64,000 nt of DNA from Bacteroidota bacterium (GCA_020402865.1 JADBYT010000040.1:1-64000), one strand, 5' to 3'. Positions 11,171 through 20,467 are shown, counted from the stretch's first letter. The notes: generated from the sequence alone by a model not told the origin. A program made the numbers and translations.

Positions 11171-11665
11171 GTGCTCAGATTCAGGTTCGTGATTACTTTA
11201 TTTATGTTGCTGGTTGCGGCCGGTATCAATGTGTATTCCACCCAGCAAATGACGGGGCCTGCTCCTTATGGTATTGAAAAACGCCCCAAACCGCGCGGTG
11301 TCGATTTTACAAAATTACTGCCTGCCACAGTGGGGCCGTTTAAGCGCGGCATAGTCATTCCGCCTAAAGGTGGAGAAGACGGATCAGTAATTTACCAGCA
11401 CGGAGCCAATAAAATCTACATGCAGTTTGGCCGCTCACTCTCGCAGGAAGAAGTACAAACCAGTTTCCGACTCATCGTTTCCGGCGCCACCAGCAACGGC
11501 CGCGTCAAACCGCGAATTTTAGTCACCGGCCGTGATCCGAGTTATGTGAAGATTGTGGATGAGCAAAGTGCATTCTTTGGCTGGACACGCGGCTTGTATC
11601 ATTTTACGGTGGATACGAAGCTGGAAAAGGATATGGATGCGTTTATGACGTTGTTTCCGTATTAG
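11171..11665 (+). CDS. Small exported or membrane-anchored protein of unknown function
   Basis: The protein of about 164 residues starts with a basic then hydrophobic stretch (LRFRFVITLFMLLVAAGINVYS), a likely signal peptide or anchor. The rest contains FTKLLPATVGPFKRG and ends in KDMDAFMTLFPY, with no recognised motif. The frame is open much further upstream, but that part is antisense to ribF. Starts considered are GTG 11171, GTG 11189 and ATG 11204; 11171 keeps the basic n-region. It is divergent from ribF, with 120 bases between them. Confidence 0.7.
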   Translation: MLRFRFVITLFMLLVAAGINVYSTQQMTGPAPYGIEKRPKPRGVDFTKLLPATVGPFKRGIVIPPKGGEDGSVIYQHGANKIYMQFGRSLSQEEVQTSFRLIVSGATSNGRVKPRILVTGRDPSYVKIVDEQSAFFGWTRGLYHFTVDTKLEKDMDAFMTLFPY

Positions 11666-11828
11666 TATCGGGCCGGTTTTAGTTGCACTTCAAAATACCT
11701 GATTTTTCTGCTTTATCCTGTTGCGGGTTTTGGGGAAGGCTTCACGTAATCTATGATTACTTCTTTATTTCCCAGCGTTTTCGATATTAATATTTTTTCC
11801 AGCCCGAACATTAATTGTTTAAACTATC

Positions 11829-12065
11829 TTAATCAAAAACAATTTCCGTGCCTTCATGTTGATTTGATAAGAATGAAATGATTTCATTTTTTTCTGCAGG
11901 AGTTATCATCTCTTTATCATGAGGTGCTTGCCAAATATTTAGTGATGATAAATCAGCATAAAAAACCGAAGGAGAAAATGTTAGTTCTCCACTAATTATT
12001 GTAGTCTTGCTACCATAATGAATTTGCAAGCTGCCTCTTGAAAGAATTTTAAATGAAATATCCAT
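11829..12065 (-). CDS. Candidate immunity protein for the upstream toxin (Imm74-like)
   Basis: This 78-residue protein starts 4 bases after the stop of the 1492-residue toxin gene, the standard place for an immunity gene. It is small, acidic and without a signal peptide, consistent with a cytoplasmic inhibitor. The pattern (a beta-rich start, GE in the strand SGELTF, a SLNIWQAP tryptophan, then a helix TPAEKNEIISFL) resembles my recollection of the Imm74 family; this is a by-eye match. It is as AT-rich as the toxin tip, which suggests they move together. Confidence 0.65.
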   Translation of the reverse strand: MDISFKILSRGSLQIHYGSKTTIISGELTFSPSVFYADLSSLNIWQAPHDKEMITPAEKNEIISFLSNQHEGTEIVFD

Positions 12066-12069
12066 AACA

Positions 12070-15000
12070 CTATTGTTTTACGAAGATAATAGTTTCAGCT
12101 AATGTAACTGGATCAATTGTTGTAATTTTTGTAACATTAGGATTTGCCATTAATGCTGGTAATTCTTTTGTTTGCCAAATATTTCCTGGACGTAGTTGTT
12201 GTCCAATTACCGCTCTTACTTCTCCAGAAACTTGATTGGCATATGCTGTAGAAACATCTTCCCAAAGTTTCATTACAATTGGGTCTGTTGGATTCCATGC
12301 AGGTAATTCTATGTTTTTTTGTACTAGTAATCCTTCTAAAGTAACTCCACCTTTGGAATTTGCAATTTCAAGAGCTACTTTTTCACCTCCAACACCATTT
12401 GTCTTACCAGACCAAAAAAAAGATTTGTCTCTATCTGTCTTTAGAAGATCTCGGATTTCATCAATACTTTTTGGAGTTATTTTATTTAATGTATTTGAGC
12501 TTCCTGTGCTATTGGTTTTATTAATAATCTCATTATCATTTTTTAATTCATTCGGCTTCCTAAACCGCTCCGGCACCCTACCCAAAATCTCCCCATCACT
12601 CGGCCACTTCGGCGGCCCCTTACTCGTATTATACATTTCAGGCGGCGCTTTTCGTCCACTCACAAACCACTCGCCACCCTTATCACGTCTGAGTTTTGCC
12701 ACCATCCCTTTACCCAAATCCACATCTAAGTATTCAATATCACCCGCTTGCCTATAAGTAAGCTGGCTTTCTTCAAACGGCTTTGATGCTGTCAACCGCG
12801 CCGCATGCTCTTTCAGCAAGGCCAGCCTGTTTTGTATCGCCGTTTTCAAATTGAAGTAGGCCAGACTTCCATACTCCGCAAACTCAAGCGTACTTTTTTC
12901 AAGATCAGCCAGCAGTTGGTTTAGCCATAATTCATCAAAGCTGGTCAGAATGCGTTCGCTGAGGTCAAGCAATTGTTCGCATACGTTAACCATTTGCAGC
13001 AATGTGTTTTTTGCCACGTTGGCTACGTTGGCCACACTTTGCTTGAGACCGGTTAAAATTCTTCGCGCGTTTAAAATGCCTGCAAGCCCCAGCTCAAAAA
13101 GCTGAAAATTGATAATCTGGCTACTGATGCTGTGCCAGCTTTGCGCCCATCCTTCGGGCAATTGATGGCCAAAGCTGCGCACCACAATATTACCCGAACC
13201 GAGAATAATTGTGGACGCCGCCATAATCCAGCGCCCGAAACTCACGGCTGCATTTAATTCGCCAATACCGGTAAGGAGCAACGCAATATCCAGTGCTTCC
13301 AGTGCATGCCCCTTTAGCTGCTTGTGCTGGAAATAAAACAGGTTGATGGCAGGCATTACAAGTACCTGACCTTTGTACAGACCAAGTTCTTCATCATCTT
13401 CTACCGCATATACAGCTACGTGATCAAACGGATTGTAGGGCCCTTTTTGTGTCTCTTTATCTGCCGCATCAATTCCTTCTCTTACTATTGTTGTATAAGC
13501 CATTGAGTAACCATCCAGCCAGTTGCGCTCACCGTATTCAACATTAATTTTTCCGTCTTCCGTCCAGCTAACATCATATTCAAAGCCGCTTCCGCCAAAC
13601 ACAAGCCCTATATAGCTGTAATCATCCCACTTTAATGCCGCTTCGTTTGATTGGCCGGTGTCTTTCATATCCTGCACTTTTCGCTGCTCGGCGGCTTTCT
13701 GTTTGGGATCTGAAATGGTACTCATCTGCTCCTGCTTTTTTTGAAGCAGTGTATCGTGCAGTTCTTTATACTCGTTGCCATCTACCGCATGCACTACCTG
13801 TTTGTAGTATTCGCCGCCACCGGTAGAAAGCAGCAGAATAAGGGCATTCATCTGATCGTGTGGTGTAGTGGAAACAAGGCGGATAAGTGTTTTTTCATCA
13901 CGTTCGCCAACCCGTGTAAATGCACGGCCCCAGCCATCGCCACCTAACACTGCACGTATCATATTGAAGCGTTGCAGAATGCCTAATGCCTGCATATCTT
14001 CGTCGGAAAGCCGTGCAATATAATCGTCGGCACTGTTATTTATCCCTTTTTCGGGCGTGCCCATTTTACGATGTACTTCTTCAATACGGGCTTTACGTCC
14101 GCGCGCATCAAGTGCACTAAGCTGTTGGTGAATTAACTCGCGTTTTTCGTCGGTATTAGCAAGTGCATTTGTGTTTGAAAAATTCTTATCTGTTTCTGTA
14201 TCCAGTTTATCGTAAAAGGCTTGCCGTGCCTGCTGGTATGCCTGCTTGTTTGTGGCACCGGTTCCTACGGTATGTAATATGCGTTCGAGAATTCCAATTG
14301 CATACTCATGCTCCACATCGTTATCCAGACCTCTATGAATGACAAACTCATACACGCGCATACGCTCCTCGTCGGTTAAGCGATTATACACGCTTTCGGG
14401 CAGACCGTAGAGGCGGGGTTCAATTTTTTCATACCCAAAACGGTGTTTGTTACCATCAGCTAATTCTTTCAGAAAGTAGTATTCCAGATTATCATTGGCA
14501 TACCAGTTGTTCATACTGTCGTTTACCGCTTTTTTCTGGCTTTCCGTGGTGCGTTCGCGCAGGCGCAGCATACGCACATAATCGCTCTGTATGCCCAGAT
14601 ACAATTTAAGAGCAGTTAGCTGGTTGGCAGGTGTGTTGCTGAATAATTTGCCGAAATAATTCCAGTCTTCCTCTTTTTTAGGAGGGCTTTCCTGAAGAAA
14701 AATTTCAAGCAAATTCATCCGTCTGCCCCAGTCAAAAGCCGCAATTTGTCCGGGCGAAAGCTTGGGCAATTCATCGTTCAGGTCTTCTGCCGCATCTTCA
14801 GCATCGTCACTCAAATCAACTTCATTATAGGCATCATCAAGTGGTGAAGTATTCACTTCGCCGGTAAGCAGTTCGCGGTTTGTCTGGTATTCGCCAATCT
14901 GTTGCGCATTGTCGAACCAGTCACTGAAATCAGCCAGTTTTTCGACTTGCTTTAAATACGCACTCATCATTTTGTGCTGGCTTGGCGGCGTATTTCTGAG

Positions 15001-16548
15001 CAAGAGATTAATTACGGCTTCTTCTTCCTTATCCACATCCCATTCAGCAGCATACGCCGCAATAACCTGCGTTCTTTCGTGAAAAGTAAGTATGTAGGCA
15101 AGGTCTTCTTTTTCCTGCTTGTCGGGCGGTGAATAATTTTCAAAAAACTCATCTGAATCCCTGTAGTTCTCAACAATAATCTTTCTGAATTTATCGAGTT
15201 CTTCCTGTTTTATGCGTAACGCGCGTCCTTCTATAATGTATTTTCTATAGCCGTTTCCATCATCTTCACCCACTGTTGCCCAACGTAATTCTTCTGCACG
15301 AATTTGCTGTGTTAACTGAGCTTCCTTTTTTTTCTGATTTTCAGCATAATGAATGAATTGCTCATGCGTAGAATTATCATAAATACCAGTACGTTTATCT
15401 TTTTCTTCCGGCAATGGAAACAGTTTCATTTGCACCAGATAGACAAGATCAACAAACGACTGGCTGTATAATTGCGCTTTATACTGGCCATTTAAGGCAA
15501 TAATATCAGCGAAATACACCTCACCCTGAGGTTTTACGAAATCATTTAATGCTTTAAAATCAACGGTTCTGTTAATGTTCAACGCATAATTCTGACCCGC
15601 TTCGTTTGAAGAAAGTTTTGTGCCTGACCATATAGGTGCTTCGTATCCTGTCGTATGGTTAACATACCAGAACTTGCCATTCGGACTATTTTTTCGTGCA
15701 TAACCAAAAGCATAATCATAGTTTAAAGCGGCGTAACGGGGAATTCCTTCTTTATCGCCTAAGTATTTTACATCGCGCAATAAAGGAATTTTATCCCCCT
15801 CTTTCCATCCGTCTTTCAATGCCATCCGTGTCCAACGATCAAGCTCTGTCCATGTTAGTTCTGACCTTCCATTTGCCAGTTTTACACCTATCGGAGCATT
15901 GGCAGCGGCAAATTGTTTGCGCACATTATCCCAGTTGAATATTATTTTTTGTTCAGGAGTAAGAGGAGTTTTTGGATTAATTTTTTTACGTTCTTCAGCA
16001 AGTGGATCGGTGATAGCAGGCTGTGTTTCTCTGTTTGTTTCCTGGAATGAAGTTAGCTCCACCACCACATTATCCCCCTCCATTTCCATCTCCCACTCAT
16101 TCAGCAACGGTGCAGGCATCACTTCCACATACGCAGGATTGAGCGGTGCCACAAATTCCGGCTCAGGCTCATTACTATTTTGCGTCGCCGTATTTTTTTC
16201 TTCATCGGTGTGGCTTTGCTCGTTTTCTACCGATACCTTTTCCACATTCGCTTGTTTCTCCTCGGCCGAATCAGCCGGAGTCACACTTGCTTTTTCTGCA
16301 TGCTGTTGCTCACGCACGTAAGCAAATATTTTTTGCCGGTGAAGCGGTCCGCCAAACATGCGCGCATCAAGCAACTCATATTTTGTAAGCTGCTGGCCGG
16401 CTTCCATTTTTTTGCTTATTTCCGGCCAGGTATAATGCAAAAAATAGTATTCATACTCCGTCTGCGTCTTGTTGGCAGCCTCACTGGCCCGTTGCTGCGG
16501 CGTTTTAAAAAACTCCTCTTCCCCGAAAGCATATCTTTTCCCCGACAT
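12070..16548 (-). CDS. Large polymorphic toxin with ADP-ribosyl cyclase-like C-terminal domain
   Basis: This 1492-residue protein has no signal peptide. Residues 1-200 are charged and low in complexity. Three segments share an xTPxxQ motif within hydrophobic helices (about 512-535, 634-655, 888-910). Residues about 1084-1180 are hydrophobic and helical. Residues about 1361-1492 resemble CD38/ADP-ribosyl cyclase: FFWSGKT (W1379), VTLEGLL (E1405), KLWEDVSTAYA (W1429) and KELPAL (E1462) follow the order of CD38 W125, E146, W189 and E226. By inference the tip degrades NAD+. Base composition changes sharply near 12550. A candidate immunity gene follows. The lack of a secretion signal suggests delivery by a contractile or other injection system, but no such cluster is adjacent. 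Confidence 0.8.
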   Translation of the reverse strand: MSGKRYAFGEEEFFKTPQQRASEAANKTQTEYEYYFLHYTWPEISKKMEAGQQLTKYELLDARMFGGPLHRQKIFAYVREQQHAEKASVTPADSAEEKQANVEKVSVENEQSHTDEEKNTATQNSNEPEPEFVAPLNPAYVEVMPAPLLNEWEMEMEGDNVVVELTSFQETNRETQPAITDPLAEERKKINPKTPLTPEQKIIFNWDNVRKQFAAANAPIGVKLANGRSELTWTELDRWTRMALKDGWKEGDKIPLLRDVKYLGDKEGIPRYAALNYDYAFGYARKNSPNGKFWYVNHTTGYEAPIWSGTKLSSNEAGQNYALNINRTVDFKALNDFVKPQGEVYFADIIALNGQYKAQLYSQSFVDLVYLVQMKLFPLPEEKDKRTGIYDNSTHEQFIHYAENQKKKEAQLTQQIRAEELRWATVGEDDGNGYRKYIIEGRALRIKQEELDKFRKIIVENYRDSDEFFENYSPPDKQEKEDLAYILTFHERTQVIAAYAAEWDVDKEEEAVINLLLRNTPPSQHKMMSAYLKQVEKLADFSDWFDNAQQIGEYQTNRELLTGEVNTSPLDDAYNEVDLSDDAEDAAEDLNDELPKLSPGQIAAFDWGRRMNLLEIFLQESPPKKEEDWNYFGKLFSNTPANQLTALKLYLGIQSDYVRMLRLRERTTESQKKAVNDSMNNWYANDNLEYYFLKELADGNKHRFGYEKIEPRLYGLPESVYNRLTDEERMRVYEFVIHRGLDNDVEHEYAIGILERILHTVGTGATNKQAYQQARQAFYDKLDTETDKNFSNTNALANTDEKRELIHQQLSALDARGRKARIEEVHRKMGTPEKGINNSADDYIARLSDEDMQALGILQRFNMIRAVLGGDGWGRAFTRVGERDEKTLIRLVSTTPHDQMNALILLLSTGGGEYYKQVVHAVDGNEYKELHDTLLQKKQEQMSTISDPKQKAAEQRKVQDMKDTGQSNEAALKWDDYSYIGLVFGGSGFEYDVSWTEDGKINVEYGERNWLDGYSMAYTTIVREGIDAADKETQKGPYNPFDHVAVYAVEDDEELGLYKGQVLVMPAINLFYFQHKQLKGHALEALDIALLLTGIGELNAAVSFGRWIMAASTIILGSGNIVVRSFGHQLPEGWAQSWHSISSQIINFQLFELGLAGILNARRILTGLKQSVANVANVAKNTLLQMVNVCEQLLDLSERILTSFDELWLNQLLADLEKSTLEFAEYGSLAYFNLKTAIQNRLALLKEHAARLTASKPFEESQLTYRQAGDIEYLDVDLGKGMVAKLRRDKGGEWFVSGRKAPPEMYNTSKGPPKWPSDGEILGRVPERFRKPNELKNDNEIINKTNSTGSSNTLNKITPKSIDEIRDLLKTDRDKSFFWSGKTNGVGGEKVALEIANSKGGVTLEGLLVQKNIELPAWNPTDPIVMKLWEDVSTAYANQVSGEVRAVIGQQLRPGNIWQTKELPALMANPNVTKITTIDPVTLAETIIFVKQ

Positions 16549-17166
16549 AATTAAATCTGTTAAGTGAAAAAAACTACTGTGTGTGCTCGGCTGATTTCAA
16601 CATGCGGCTTTCTTTTATCAGTTCCGACGCCATGATTTGCATAATTTTTGCGTTTTTCAATACCGTGTGGCCATCGGTTTCGGCGGCAAGATGCGGTGTA
16701 AAAAAGCACTGAATTGAATGGATGATCCTGAACGTACATTTTCGTGTTTTTTTTCTAAAACAGGGTTAATTAGTAATAATCAAATAGTGCCGTCCTTTAT
16801 TTTTCGGAATAAGCTGCAAATACAGCTGTAAGGTCATGCCTCATTTAGCCTTTGTCAAGAGGGATTTTTGAAAAAATTTACAGACCTTTTGGGGTTTTTG
16901 AAAATGTTATTCTGTTGAAAATGAATGAAATAACAGTTTTAAAAAAGGCGAAAATTTTCAGATAATAAATTGCTTGATACTGTAGTAATATCTTTATAGT
17001 TATTTAATTAATTCAAAAATATTCCGTTTGTTGTCGGGTAAAAGAGAAAATCGGATATTTTTTCTTTTTCAGAATAATTTTCCGTTTAAAAATAAAACAT
17101 TTTGATTATTACAATAAAAAAAGCTGCCTCATCTGAAGCAGCTTTTTTATTGTTATTGCAATTAAC
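16549..17166. other. AT-rich intergenic region upstream of the toxin gene
   Basis: This 618-base stretch is clearly AT-richer than its surroundings. On the minus strand, within the first 60 bases before the toxin ATG, a TTG is followed after 21 bases by TAGTTTTT, one base off the promoter consensus. The receptor terminator (17117-17148) lies at the far end. No protein-coding frame was convincing. Confidence 0.5.
17117..17148 (-). terminator. Terminator of the riboswitch-controlled receptor gene
   Basis: Stem AAAAAAGCTGC (17117-17127) pairs with GCAGCTTTTTT (17138-17148) around a 10-base loop, with A and T runs on both sides. It lies 18 bases beyond the receptor stop codon. Confidence 0.85.
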
Positions 17167-19566
17167 CTAAAAACGTGCAGTAAGCATAAGCATAAAATTG
17201 CGTCCGGCCTGCGGGAAATAATAGTTAAACTGTTGCAAACCGCCGGCAATGTAACCAAAGGTGTAGCCGTTGTTGCTGTAACGTGTATCAATCAAATTGT
17301 TTACCTGAATGCCCAGTGAAAGTTCGCGCATTTCCTTTACCGGGAATTTTATTTGCGCCCTGAAATCGCATACGTTAAACGGATCGATGCTGCGGTTTTT
17401 GTTGGTGGTGTTGTCTAAGTACTGACGGCCCACGTGTTTGCCTGTGAGTGTAAATTGCAGTGCTTTTACAGGCATCCAGTTTACCTGCGCAGCGGCAACG
17501 GTGGCGGGCGAAAGTGCAATCTGCGTGTTGCTGAACGTGTTTGTTACCTGACCGCCATTGTCGTAATTATCTACAAATTCGCGGAAGTTGAGAATGCGGT
17601 TTTCGCTGAATGTGAAGTTGGCGGCAAGGCTCAGTTTTTTAAGCGGCTGCCAGGCGGCTTCAAACTCAGCACCGGCGCGGTAGCTTTGATCCACATTCTG
17701 CCGTGTGTAGGCGCCCACATCGTTCAGTTTGCCGGTTACTACAAGCTGGTTGATGTAATACATGTAATAAAAGTTTACACCTGCACGGAGTTTGCGTTTG
17801 GCAAATTTCCAGCCGGCTTCGGCATCGTAAAGTGTTTCGTGTTTGGGGCGGCTTTCGGGCGATGATTCAGTGAGGTCATCGCGGTTGGGCTCCTTGTTGC
17901 CCACACTTACCGAAGCATACACGGTATGCGCATTGGCGGGTGTGTATGTAATTCCGGCTTTGGGGTTGAAGAAGAAAAAATCAACCTGCTGCGTCACGTT
18001 GTTTGCATTACGGTCTAATCCTTCAAACGTATAGCTTACAAAACGTGCCTGCAGATCGGCAAAAAGATTGAGTTTTTTTGAAGCCTGCCAGTTTGATTTA
18101 ATGTAGGTGGTGAAATCGTTTTTAAGGCCGTTGTTTTGATAGTATTTAAAATCGCGCGGCTGCACAAGCGGCGCCTGCGTCCATTCAACCGTGCCGTAAT
18201 GATCGCCGTTGTATTGATTAAATGCACCGCCGGCCGTAAGTTGCCAGCGATTTCCCACACGGCCGTTGAGCGACCAGGTGAGGCCGTAAAACCAGTTGTC
18301 GAGCCAGAGACGGCGCACCAGATCGGTTACGGATACAGTGTCGTTGCCGGTGATGTAGTCGGGCAGATTGTATTCGGCAAATGTTTCGCCGGCTTTGTAC
18401 TGCTCGTAATAACCAAGTCCGCGTGTAGCGTGCAGCGCCGCATTCAGCGTCCAGTCAGGGGAGAGGGTGAGTGCGCTGATAAGCTGGTAATGTGTTTGGC
18501 GGTAATTGTCTGTTTCGTTGTCGTAATAAATAACATTTCCGTTAGCAGTGTAAATTTCGCCAGCCGGATTGTACGTGTAATTTCCGGTTCGGATCGAATC
18601 CTCAGGTACACCGTACCAGGCCTGATACGTTTTTTCATTGCCCGAAAACACCACAGCCTTTACAAAAAACTTATCGCCAAACCAGCCTCCGCTGCCGTAC
18701 CACGAGTTCAGTTCTGATGAAGCACGGTCAATAAATCCGTCGCTCGAAATGCGCGAAAGACGGCCGTCAAATGCCCAGTGTTTTTTCACCAGCCCTGTGC
18801 CGGTTTTAAACGATACACGCCGCGTATTAAACGAGCCTGCCGAAACCACCAGATCTGTGTAGGCCGAATCACGAAGGCCATCGGTTTGCATATTCACCGA
18901 ACCGCCAAAAGCTCCGGCACCATTGGTTGAAGTGCCCACACCACGCTGCACCTGAATGCTTTCAACCGATGAGGCAAAGTCGGGCATATTCACCCAAAAT
19001 ACACCTTGCGATTCGGCATCGTTTACCGGAATACCGTTAATGGTTACATTGATGCGTGAGGCATCTGTACCACGTATGCGTATGCCCGTGTAACCTACAC
19101 CCGCGCCGGCATCGGAAGTCGTTACCACCGACGGCAACAGGTTAAGCATGATCGGCAGGTCCTGTCCGTAATTTACCTGCGCAAGATCGTTGCGGCTAAC
19201 TTCTGTGGCTGCCATCGCCGAGTTCTGATTGGCCCGTGTGGCTTGCACCACTACTTCCTGCTGAAGGTAGGAGGCTGGCCGAAGTTGGAAATTCAGTGTC
19301 GAATCGCTTTGCAGCGAAATTGTTTTTACCACAGGTTCAAAACCAAGACAACTTGCTTTTAATGTGTAAGTGGCCGCCGCAAGTTGCCTGAGCGCATAGT
19401 GTCCGTCGTTTGCAGTAATGGCACCGCTGAACGTGCCTGTAATCTGAACCGAGGCAAAAACCACCGGCTCACCGTTTACGGATGTAACGGTTCCGCTCAG
19501 CGTAAACTGAGCCATTGCACACAGCGGCATACACATTGCCGCGAGGCTGATAAACATGTTTTTCAT
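17167..19566 (-). CDS. TonB-dependent receptor, probably for thiamine or a thiamine precursor
   Basis: This 799-residue outer membrane protein has a signal peptide (MKNMFISLAAMCMPLCAMA), a carboxypeptidase-regulatory-like domain (FTLSGTVTSVNGEPVVFASV, residues about 21-105), a plug domain (GIRIRGTDASRINVTINGIP) and a beta-barrel ending in an aromatic residue (MLMLTARF). Such receptors import scarce ligands using TonB and the proton motive force. The ligand is inferred from the TPP riboswitch directly upstream; TPP-controlled receptors of this kind are described in Bacteroidota. The gene appears to be transcribed alone, but a thiamine-related operon lies just beyond the neighbouring acetyltransferase. 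Confidence 0.92.
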   Translation of the reverse strand: MKNMFISLAAMCMPLCAMAQFTLSGTVTSVNGEPVVFASVQITGTFSGAITANDGHYALRQLAAATYTLKASCLGFEPVVKTISLQSDSTLNFQLRPASYLQQEVVVQATRANQNSAMAATEVSRNDLAQVNYGQDLPIMLNLLPSVVTTSDAGAGVGYTGIRIRGTDASRINVTINGIPVNDAESQGVFWVNMPDFASSVESIQVQRGVGTSTNGAGAFGGSVNMQTDGLRDSAYTDLVVSAGSFNTRRVSFKTGTGLVKKHWAFDGRLSRISSDGFIDRASSELNSWYGSGGWFGDKFFVKAVVFSGNEKTYQAWYGVPEDSIRTGNYTYNPAGEIYTANGNVIYYDNETDNYRQTHYQLISALTLSPDWTLNAALHATRGLGYYEQYKAGETFAEYNLPDYITGNDTVSVTDLVRRLWLDNWFYGLTWSLNGRVGNRWQLTAGGAFNQYNGDHYGTVEWTQAPLVQPRDFKYYQNNGLKNDFTTYIKSNWQASKKLNLFADLQARFVSYTFEGLDRNANNVTQQVDFFFFNPKAGITYTPANAHTVYASVSVGNKEPNRDDLTESSPESRPKHETLYDAEAGWKFAKRKLRAGVNFYYMYYINQLVVTGKLNDVGAYTRQNVDQSYRAGAEFEAAWQPLKKLSLAANFTFSENRILNFREFVDNYDNGGQVTNTFSNTQIALSPATVAAAQVNWMPVKALQFTLTGKHVGRQYLDNTTNKNRSIDPFNVCDFRAQIKFPVKEMRELSLGIQVNNLIDTRYSNNGYTFGYIAGGLQQFNYYFPQAGRNFMLMLTARF

Positions 19567-19620
19567 TTTACTGATACATTGCGACCCGGAAAAATTGTCG
19601 TTAAAGGGAAACGCTTCCTC

Positions 19621-19751
19621 TTCCGGATCCTGTCCCTACGCAAGAATTACCTTGTTCAGGTGCGTGAATACATTTTTTGAGAAAATGTATAACACCGGGT
19701 ATGATCTCAGCCTTGTGGCACGTTGCCACTCAGCACCCCTTTGGATCTGCG
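19621..19751 (-). promoter_or_regulatory. TPP riboswitch (THI element)
   Basis: Read on the minus strand, the conserved parts are in order: P1 GATCC (19743-19747), GGGGTGCT (19732-19739), CTGAGA (19705-19710), ACCC (19697-19700), a variable P3 extension, CCTGAACAAGGTAAT, GCGTAGGGA (19633-19641) and the closing P1 strand GGATC (19626-19630). This matches the THI box consensus closely. It lies 55 bases upstream of the receptor ATG. I see no strong terminator between it and the start, so control may be at translation, though this is unsure. Confidence 0.95.
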
Positions 19752-19752
19752 G

Positions 19753-19760
19753 CAAAGGTA
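19753..19760 (-). promoter_or_regulatory. Promoter -7 box for the TPP riboswitch transcript
   Basis: TACCTTTG on the minus strand matches TANNTTTG exactly. Transcription would start near 19747, right at the first strand of riboswitch P1, so the two calls support each other. Confidence 0.7.
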
Positions 19761-19828
19761 TATTTTTTTAAATTCAACACGGTTGCTCATTTTATTAAAA
19801 AATAACATTTCCCCATTACTATTCACTT

Positions 19829-19836
19829 TAGCTTTG
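19829..19836 (+). promoter_or_regulatory. Promoter -7 box for the acetyltransferase gene
   Basis: TAGCTTTG matches TANNTTTG and lies 22 bases before the ATG at 19859, predicting a leader of about 17 bases. No -33 TTG at the right distance was seen. Confidence 0.5.
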
Positions 19837-19858
19837 CTTCTCTCATGTATTCCTATTT

Positions 19859-20467
19859 ATGAATATTCCTGCTTTTGACTTTGAAAAAAATTATTTGCTG
19901 CAAAACGATGTGGCTTTGCTACGGCCGCTTGAAGAGGCAGACAGTGTGCATCTCAGTCAGTTTGCCGAACACGAAACAGACATCTGGCAATATTCTCTCA
20001 TGCGGATTGCATCACCCGCTGATTTGAAGGAATACATCAGACTTGCGTTGGAAGCCCGCGGGCAGCAAAAAGAATATCCGTTTGTGGTGTTTGATAAACG
20101 CACAGGCGCGTATGCCGGGAGCACACGATTTTACGATATTCAACTTTCCAACTCCACATTACAGCTGGGTTATACCTGGTATGGAAAATCGTTTCAGCAA
20201 ACAGGATTAAACCGGCATTGTAAATTTTTGTTGCTGCAGTTTGCCTTTGAGCAATGTGGCTTTGAGCGTGTTGAATTCAGGGCCGATGCCAGAAACGAGC
20301 GCAGTATTGCGGCCATGAAAAAAATAGGCTGTACGGTGGAGGGTGTTCTCAGAAGCCACATGTGGCTGCCCGACGGCACACGCAGAGGCAGTATTGTGCT
20401 TAGTGTACTGAAAGACGAATGGCATACGCGTGTGCGCAATCATCTGGGCGGATTATTGCTCAGATAA
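19859..20467 (+). CDS. GNAT-family N-acetyltransferase (RimJ/RimL type)
   Basis: This 202-residue protein has the layout of RimJ/RimL-like acetyl-CoA transferases: VALLRPLEEADSVHL at the start, a central strand AGSTRFYDI, and FERVEFRADARNERSIAAMKKIGC, the family signature for the end of the acetyl-CoA site. Members acetylate protein N-termini, amino acids or small amines; the substrate here cannot be told. The gene converges on the NadR-like gene, and the two overlap by 8 bases at their 3' ends. Confidence 0.88.
   Translation: MNIPAFDFEKNYLLQNDVALLRPLEEADSVHLSQFAEHETDIWQYSLMRIASPADLKEYIRLALEARGQQKEYPFVVFDKRTGAYAGSTRFYDIQLSNSTLQLGYTWYGKSFQQTGLNRHCKFLLLQFAFEQCGFERVEFRADARNERSIAAMKKIGCTVEGVLRSHMWLPDGTRRGSIVLSVLKDEWHTRVRNHLGGLLLR

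Noticed and set aside
17167-19566. Siderophore receptor
   Set aside because: The barrel resembles iron receptors, but the TPP riboswitch directly upstream makes a thiamine-related ligand more likely.
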